24,873 nt of DNA from the NCBI GenBank assembly GCA_005223375.1, contig RXOD01004277.1, positions 1 through 24,873 on the forward strand, written 5' to 3'. This stretch comes from Amoebophrya sp. AT5.2 (lineage: Eukaryota > Sar > Dinophyceae > Syndiniales > Amoebophryaceae). The stretch's first letter is position 1. Every line of letters starts with the position of its first letter. The position numbers and the translations under genes are program-made. The notes beneath the pieces are model-generated. The model was given only the letters and a program-made list of their open reading frames with translations, was not told the origin of the DNA and ran no database searches. Positions 19,449 to 24,873 of the stretch are shown one piece after another.

Positions 19449-19768
19449 ATAGGCGCACGCTGATAATAATCGCACGCCGATCATAATGATGATAATAATG
19501 CAACATGATAATGACAATCATAATAGTTCGTCCGCCGTTGTGAAAAATAAAAGCAAGTTGATAATCTAGTAGTAGTAGCCTAAGAGCGCCGTAGGTCGTA
19601 AACGGCTGCCCCGAAAAAGGTCGCCCCAAAGTGGGCGCCAGGCTAAAGCGTAAGTGCGAGCACTAAACACGAACATACTTCCAGCGTATTTGAGCAGCCC
19701 TGGACTGCATTGACAACAACAACAACGCACGCGATGAATCAATCGTATCAAAACATGCAAAACATCAG
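19449..19768. other. Spacer holding AT-rich GATAAT repeats and the missing 5' end of the transporter gene
   Basis: 19460-19530 is rich in GATAAT/GATGATAAT units. A donor-like GTAAGT occurs near 19651, and the acceptor CAG used by the transporter exon ends at 19768. No exon encoding the first membrane segments of the transporter could be found here. Confidence 0.5.
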
Positions 19769-21371
19769 GTTTCACCCATTCGCTTCCCCTCTCCCTCTTC
19801 TACCTCGCTACTGCGGGTTTCGGACGCGCCTTCGCCCTCGCCGCGATACAGGGCTTCATCGTGGAAAACTCAGAACGCGACGCCGCGAGTGGGCCGGTCT
19901 CCGAATTTTTTTGGATGAGGGCCGTGGGATCGCTGTTGAGTTCCTACCTCTCGTTAAGGGTTGAATAAACTCAGGTTTAGGTCCAGGCTTAGGTTTGCTG
20001 AGAGTCGGCGTAGCTCTCCCCTTCAGGGACTAGGATCGCCAGAGTTCTGACGTATCTATGGTGCGAGTGCCCCCCCGAGAAGGCTGCGGCCTCCTATATG
20101 TGGTTCCACTAGTGTGCTTGTTCCCGTCCCAGCTTACTTTGCAGCCATACGGCGCCAGCTACTGGTGTCGGTTTACGGAAGAGAACCATAGGTGCGCCCT
20201 TATCAGCCACTTATGGCTAGGTGATGACCATGTCCAGGGGTGCCATCTGAGAACCGAGGAACCGATAACGGCTAAACCTAAACCTGAAGCACGACCTGGG
20301 TTTGTTCAACCTCTAAACTCGGGCGTGTTAGTCGGGGAGCACTACAACCCGGCGTTTTTGCTCTCGCTGCTCTCCACCTTCCCCTTCCTCGCGTCCACAG
20401 TGGCGGCGCTGGGCATGATCGACGACGAGCCGACCGAAACATCCTTTTCCACCACAGCCATACGCATACCCGACAGCGAGATGAACAAGGTGCCCACAGC
20501 ACCTCATCAAACGAATGCTATGGGGCAAGCAAATAAACCAATCGCGAAGATTCACTCGAAGGTGTTTCGGAAGAGCGCGCGCACTCTGCAGGACAACTGG
20601 GAGGCGCTAAAACACGCTGTCCAGACGCCGATGTTTTTCGGGCCGGTCATCTACCTGCTGTGCTACTGTTGCGGCCCGAACTACGATGACGCGCTGTACT
20701 ACTTCTACGTCAACAAGCTGCACTTCTCCCCCGAGTTCATGGGCCGCATGTCGTTGATCCACTCCGCCGCCCGGCTCGGGGGGTTGGGGGTGTACCGCTG
20801 GTTCGGGCAGAGGTTAACTTCCAGGCAGCTGCTGGCCACCGCGACGTTGGTTTCCGTCCCCTTCTACGTGGTGCCGTCGTTGATCACCAGCGGGCACTGG
20901 GTTAGTTTGGGGTTCGACAGCCCGCGAATGCTGGCGCTGGGCGGCGAGGTGGTGCGCGACGCGTTTCTGTACGTGCAACTCATGCCCGCGCTCAGCGCGG
21001 CGGCAAAAGTGGGCCCTCCCGGGTTGGAAGCGACGGTTTTTTCTCTGGTGACGGCGCTGGGCAACGCCGGGAGGGGGGTGCAGCGGATAACATCTGCCGC
21101 GGTGATCCACGCATTTGGGGTGGGGGTGGGAGAGGACTACTCGGGATTAACAAGCCTGATCTTTTTCTGCGGGGGGACGCTGGTACTGCCTTTGTTTATC
21201 CTGCCCTACATCCAGTTCGCAGACGAGGTGGGGGAGGAGGAGCACTGTCTGGAAGACTACTGCGAGGTCCGGGAGGAAGCGAAGGAAGGGGAACAAGCGA
21301 AGCTCGCCTTTGGGGCGGAAAGCTGGAAAATAGGAAGCGGCATGCTGGCCGCCCCAGTCGTGCAGGCGTGA
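19769..21371 (+). CDS. Folate/biopterin transporter (BT1/FBT family, MFS-like), N-terminal part absent
   Basis: BT1-family carriers move folates or pterins across membranes. Exons are 19769-19953 and 20322-21371, joined in frame across an introner: ..MRAVGSLLSSYLS-GVLVGEHYNP... Family marks include LFYLATAGFGRAFALAAIQG, IVENS, FFWMRAVGSLLSSYL, FLASTVAALGMIDDEP, the CGPNYDDALYYFYVNKLHFS loop with EFMGRMSLIHSAARLGGLGVY, and MPALSAAAKVGPPGLEATVFS. These cover roughly the C-terminal two thirds. The first membrane segments, with the usual PW-KP-G-SD motif, are not found between this gene and the preceding one. The gene may be truncated, or its 5' exons may lie elsewhere. A continuous frame from 20058 is misleading: its first ~88 residues are the translated introner. 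The phase requires another exon upstream of 19769. Confidence 0.85.
19954..20321 (+). mobile_element. Introner element, copy 2 (non-canonical intron in the BT1-type transporter)
   Basis: The element proper is 19954-20317 (364 bp), starting TTAAGGGTTGAA and ending TTCAACCTCTAA like copy 1. The first and last 43 bases are inverted repeats at 33 of 43 positions. CTCG is duplicated at 19950-19953 and 20318-20321. Splicing out the element plus one duplication restores YLS-GVLVGEHY in a conserved membrane segment. None of the possible phasings gives GT...AG. Blocks shared with 4295-4673 include TTCAGGGACTAGGA, CCCCCGAGAAGGCTGC, TTGCAGCCATA, CCCTTATCAGCC, CCGATAACGGCTA and CCTGAAGCACGACCTGG. The ends are better conserved than the middle. 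Confidence 0.9.
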
Positions 21372-22405
21372 GGGCGAGTCGCTAGCTAGTACTTTTTGGA
21401 GTGGGTTATATTTTCCTGAGGGAACAGCAGAGGAATAGTAGGTACCCCCGTCCAAAGCACTAGTCGGTAGACGCGTAAAAAACACACCTATCTAAGAAAG
21501 CTTCTCTACCTGTTCGATCTACCTTTCAAATTTTTCTAAATTTTTCGACGACGTAAGAAAGTATTGAATTCGCGAGTGGCGCAAATCGAATGGCAATATA
21601 GTTAGTTACTTCGACGACCACGGCCTGTTTGAGTTTGACGACGTATTCGCGATGGTTGCTGACTGAAGATAGAAACACATAGCTGTCCGCTGATGTACAA
21701 TGAATGCGTACTAACTTTATCTTGTTCGACATCTTCTTCTTCGATCAGCTGCTGGGAGTGCAGCCACTTTTTTTAACAGCGCGATCGGATGAAGAAGAAG
21801 ATCTACTTCTTCTTCATGGTGCGCATGGATGCATTCCATGCGTCCGCAGTAGTTTAGCAGAGCTTTGCCCTTTTGGACAATTGATTTTTTTAGCCCCACG
21901 ATTTTGCAATTCCCGGAACGAACAGAGGGCATTGATGATGAGGCGGATACAAAAAACCAAAAAAAAAAATTAGCCTTTCAGGCCGATGCGCACGCGAGCA
22001 ACACTCTCAACGGTTCTCAAATTCCGTGGCGTTTTTCTGGATCTGATCCGATCAATGGAATTTGTGGCGTCCAAGATTCATTGATCTCATTAAAGAAAGC
22101 AGCCCTCTCAGTCGTGTAACAAGATCAAATGGGCTCTTGCAGCCGTTAGTTTGCAGCAAGCTGTTGTCGGCCTTCGCAATTTCCTCGTGCATCTGCTCCG
22201 TCTCCGGTTCCACTTAGCGTGCAAACAACTCAAAAGTCAAAAGTCAAAACCTGCTCTAAGCTACAGGTACACTACAGCCACTACAAACATCGGCTTGCTG
22301 AGTAAATGTAAAACCGACGACGTTACTAGAGCCAACAGTAGAATAACAAAAAGCATAAGGCCTTTTCCGATCGCTCGTAGTCGGGCGCAGAAGTTCTTGA
22401 GCAAA
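21372..22405. other. Intergenic, about 1 kb, with two adjacent hairpins
   Basis: No gene recognised. A short frame around 21610-21665 reads YFDDHGLFEFDDVFAMVAD and stops, with nothing to support it. The frame of the next gene stays open upstream from 22151, but lacks ATG until 22406. Confidence 0.45.
21789..21842. repeat. Two tandem perfect hairpins
   Basis: ATGAAGAAGAAG (21789-21800) pairs perfectly with 21806-21817 across a 5-nt loop. Immediately after, CGCATGGA (21822-21829) pairs perfectly with 21835-21842, also across a 5-nt loop. They could be a structured 3' end or a remnant of an inverted-repeat element. Confidence 0.85.
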
Positions 22406-24873
22406 ATGAGTAGGTCCATGATAGCCGGAACGCAGCAGGATTCGCTCGTGGATGCGGCCCTAGACTCCTGGTACACGACGCACCACCACCCGCACTTCTC
22501 CACCAACAACGTGTATGAGCAGTACTTCCGCAACCTCGACATGCTGCCTCTGGAGGTCACCCTCTGCGATATCGCGTGCCGCGGCAAGCAGGGCAAGTGG
22601 CGGAGCCTGGAGACCGTCGTCGACGGCGGAACTACCCCTGGGGACGAGGGGGCTCCTGCTGCGCAATGCTGGCAAGAAGCGGACGGAATCAGGGATGCTG
22701 GAGGCATGAATGGGATCATGAGCTCGGATGTTCTTGGGGGTCATACTAGTAAGTCTCCAACGCTGATTGCGTTTGTGCACGAAGCAGGCTGTTTGGAGAA
22801 CTTCCTCCCGAGCGTGCCACTTATGGTGGGCGCTGATGTAGTTCAGGATGACGGCAGCTCTACTCCTGGCTCGAAATTTCTCGGCTCCTTGATGCACACG
22901 GTTTTCTGGTCGCGACAGATGAAGAACAGCGCTTCTGCGGTCGCAGCTGTTCCTCCCCGCATGAAGCTCCGCAAGGCGCGGGCGGATAAAGTGAGGAGCG
23001 TTTTCGGGGAGAATGTGCTTCCGTCGCCGTGGTCGGCCCCAATCACATCGGAAAACAGCAGCGGGGGAAGTCCGGAAGTGATCTGGGTGGTGTGCTCACC
23101 TGCAGAGAGTTGTAGAGAACAAGGAGAGCGGCGGCCGGTGGCGGTTCCAATCTCCGAAACGGAGAGTGCGGAAGTTTTGACTGTTGACGCGCTCGTGAGA
23201 GGAATGGAGCGGCGGCTCTGCGGGCACAAAATCTACCGCCTGTCCAGTGAAGAAAAAGCTGCAAAACAGCAAGAAAAAAGGGAAGCAGGCGCAGTAGAGT
23301 TGGAGGATGCGGCCACAGCCGGCAGTGGCGGCCTGGGGAGTGGGACGAGTCTGGGGAGTGGGAAGAAGAGCAAGAAAAACCTCCAGAAAAAAGAAGCGAA
23401 GCAGAAGCAGCAACTTCGATCCCAATCCCAAGCCCGTTTTCGCGAAATCTCGACGATGATCTCCTGCAGCAGTCGGATGAACGCGCAAACTGCTGCTGCA
23501 AATGGTACTAGAGCTGCTGCAAAACCAACTGCAGAACTCGCTGACGATCCGGAGCTTCGCGCCGCCCACCACGCTCCATGCGACGGCATCGACACAAACG
23601 TGCACATCGCAAGTGTTACCGACCTCGCCGACCCCGCCCTCGACCTCTTCCGCGACCTGAGGAAAAAGGACAACAACTCAGTCAACTTCTACGTCGAGGG
23701 AGGGGACGAGAGCGGAGGGCGGGGGAGCGCAGGGCGGGGCAGCGAGCGTAAACTGGTCTACGTGGAGGGCGGAAGCACGATTGAACAGGTGCTGCGAGTA
23801 GGTCATCGTGGGGATGCAGCGGATGATCTCGTGGAGCCGACGGTAGTGCTGTCCATGCTGATGAAGCGGTCCCAGTTCACGCAGCACAAGGCAAAAATCA
23901 TGGAGAAAGCGAGGGAACAGATGAAAACGATGGAACAGAAGGTACATTTCATACTTAGGTGGAATAACAATAGAACCTCATCCTGTGATGTAGTTTCATC
24001 TCATTTTCACTCTTGAGAAAGCAATGTTGGTTGGTACTTGTTCCTACGAACTGCGCATAGCGTCCGAGCAGGATTGTGACCTTGATCTTCCCTTGAATGA
24101 TGTAGATGTTGCTGCTGCCAGAATGTCGGCTGAGATCAAACTCATCGCCAAACATCGACCACCAGGTTCCTCTCCGCGTGGTGATCGCGACGCCGGAGGT
24201 TTTGAAACAGATTCTCGAGTGCAAGACGCTCGGCCCTTGCACCGTCCTCGCCGTCGCGCAGAAGCCGCAGCCGCCCCCCATTTCCCTACTCGTCCATTCC
24301 CAGTGCCAAGATTCATCCCCAGCACGACCACGACATCTGCGGCGGCTGCTTGTTCTCGACGGGTTGACCAACGCGGAAAACGTCGGATCGCTGATCCGCA
24401 CGGCGTCCTGTTTTGGGGTGGAAGGGGTCGTCCTTTCCAAAAATTGCTGTACCTGCTGGAGCCGCCGCGCGATTCGCGTCTCCATGGGCCACTGCTTTAA
24501 GATTCCGGTCTTCGTGGAGGGAGAAGGTGCTGGAGTAGGTGGAGATGAAGGTGGAGAGCAGAGGAATCCGAATCTAGACGAGGGAGTATCACTAGAAGAG
24601 ATCTTCTCCCTTTGGAAAGCGGCGAACCAGGTGCAAGATCGAGAAGGTGGGGGTGCAACTGCAGATGCCACGGCCTGTGGAAAACGGCGTGGTGCCAAGT
24701 CGTACGCAGCGGTCGTGCAGGGGGAGACGCGATTCCTGCACGAGGTGGAGCGGGAAGATTTGGTGTCCCTGTCGTCCTCGGCGGATCATCTTCATGATCC
24801 GGAAAAACAGTCGGCGTATTTGCTGGTGATGGGTGCCGAGCAGGAGGGTGTGAGCGCCAGGGTGCGGGCCCTG
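22406..24873 (+). CDS. SpoU/TrmH (SPOUT)-family RNA 2'-O-methyltransferase, 3' partial
   Basis: Enzymes of this family methylate a ribose 2'-OH in rRNA or tRNA using SAM bound in a trefoil knot. Exon 1 is 22406-23941 and exon 2 is 24167 to beyond 24873. SPOUT motif 1 is LDGLTNAENVGSLIRTASCFG (~24347-24409), followed by RAIRVSMGHCFKIPV; motif 2 begins as LVMGAEQEGVS (~24823-24855). Motif 3 lies past the window end. A substrate-binding-like segment (KLVYVEGGSTIEQVL) and PLRVVIATPEVLKQIL precede the catalytic part. The first ~400 residues are an unrecognised extension with a Lys/Gln-rich, coiled-coil-like region (EEKAAKQQEKRE.., KKSKKNLQKKEAKQKQQ). An insert of about 80 residues separates the two SPOUT motifs. 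ATG 22406 (GCAAAATGA) is the first in frame; the frame is open upstream to 22151 and could hold a targeting sequence. Confidence 0.85.
23942..24166 (+). other. GT-AG intron (225 bp) with internal inverted repeat
   Basis: Joins ..MKTMEQK to VPLRVVIATPE.. in phase 0. AGGT is repeated at both junctions. GATGTAGTTTCATCTCA (23987-24003) is inverted at 24132-24147 with one gap and one mismatch. Stops lie inside the intron, and without splicing the SPOUT domain would be lost. Confidence 0.8.

Noticed and set aside
20058..21371. One continuous 437-codon frame taken as the transporter
   Set aside because: Its first ~88 codons translate the introner (19954-20317) and match nothing in the family. The true upstream partner is 19769-19953.

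Overview
The window looks like nuclear DNA of a gene-dense protist. I infer an alveolate of the dinoflagellate lineage, possibly a parasitic syndinean such as Amoebophrya. Three things suggest this. All eight gene models lie on the + strand. The genes are separated by only 0.3-1 kb. Several introns look like insertions: short direct repeats at the splice junctions, inverted repeats inside, and in three cases no GT/AG boundaries at any possible phasing. Introner elements of this style are known from dinoflagellate-lineage genomes. The taxon is inference, because no rRNA or spliced-leader sequence was seen.

Layout. (1) <1-5301: Tudor-SN/SND1, 5' truncated, rebuilt here from 11 exons with every phase consistent. 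(2) About 5540-6049: a small unidentified gene with two exons. (3) About 6543-7903: a second unidentified, tentative gene; it holds an intron with a 12-bp perfect inverted repeat and a 38-bp hairpin in its last exon. (4) 8762-11992: an intronless family GH20 beta-N-acetylhexosaminidase with a signal peptide and a C-terminal membrane anchor. (5) 12532-14591: a two-exon, probably secreted protein of unknown function. (6) 15099-19448: a 1449-residue RAP-domain protein, probably an organellar RNA factor. (7) About 19769-21371: a folate/biopterin transporter (BT1 family) that lacks its N-terminal part. (8) 22406->24873: a SpoU/TrmH-type RNA 2'-O-methyltransferase with a very long N-terminal extension, cut by the window end.

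The main discovery is a dispersed element present twice, at 4295-4673 and 19954-20317. It has 43-bp imperfect terminal inverted repeats beginning TTAAGGGTTGAA and flanking duplications (CGAAC and CTCG). Each copy sits exactly as an intron in an unrelated gene, SND1 and the transporter. Removing the element plus one duplication restores the reading frame and the family sequence. A third intron without GT, 321-863 in SND1, has different terminal inverted repeats (CTAT...), so there is more than one family.

The genes do not form a pathway. They cover RNA biology (SND1, the RAP protein, the SpoU enzyme), glycan turnover (GH20) and membrane transport. Their shared interest is genome architecture: compact co-oriented genes, long low-complexity insertions inside conserved domains, and intron creation by mobile elements.
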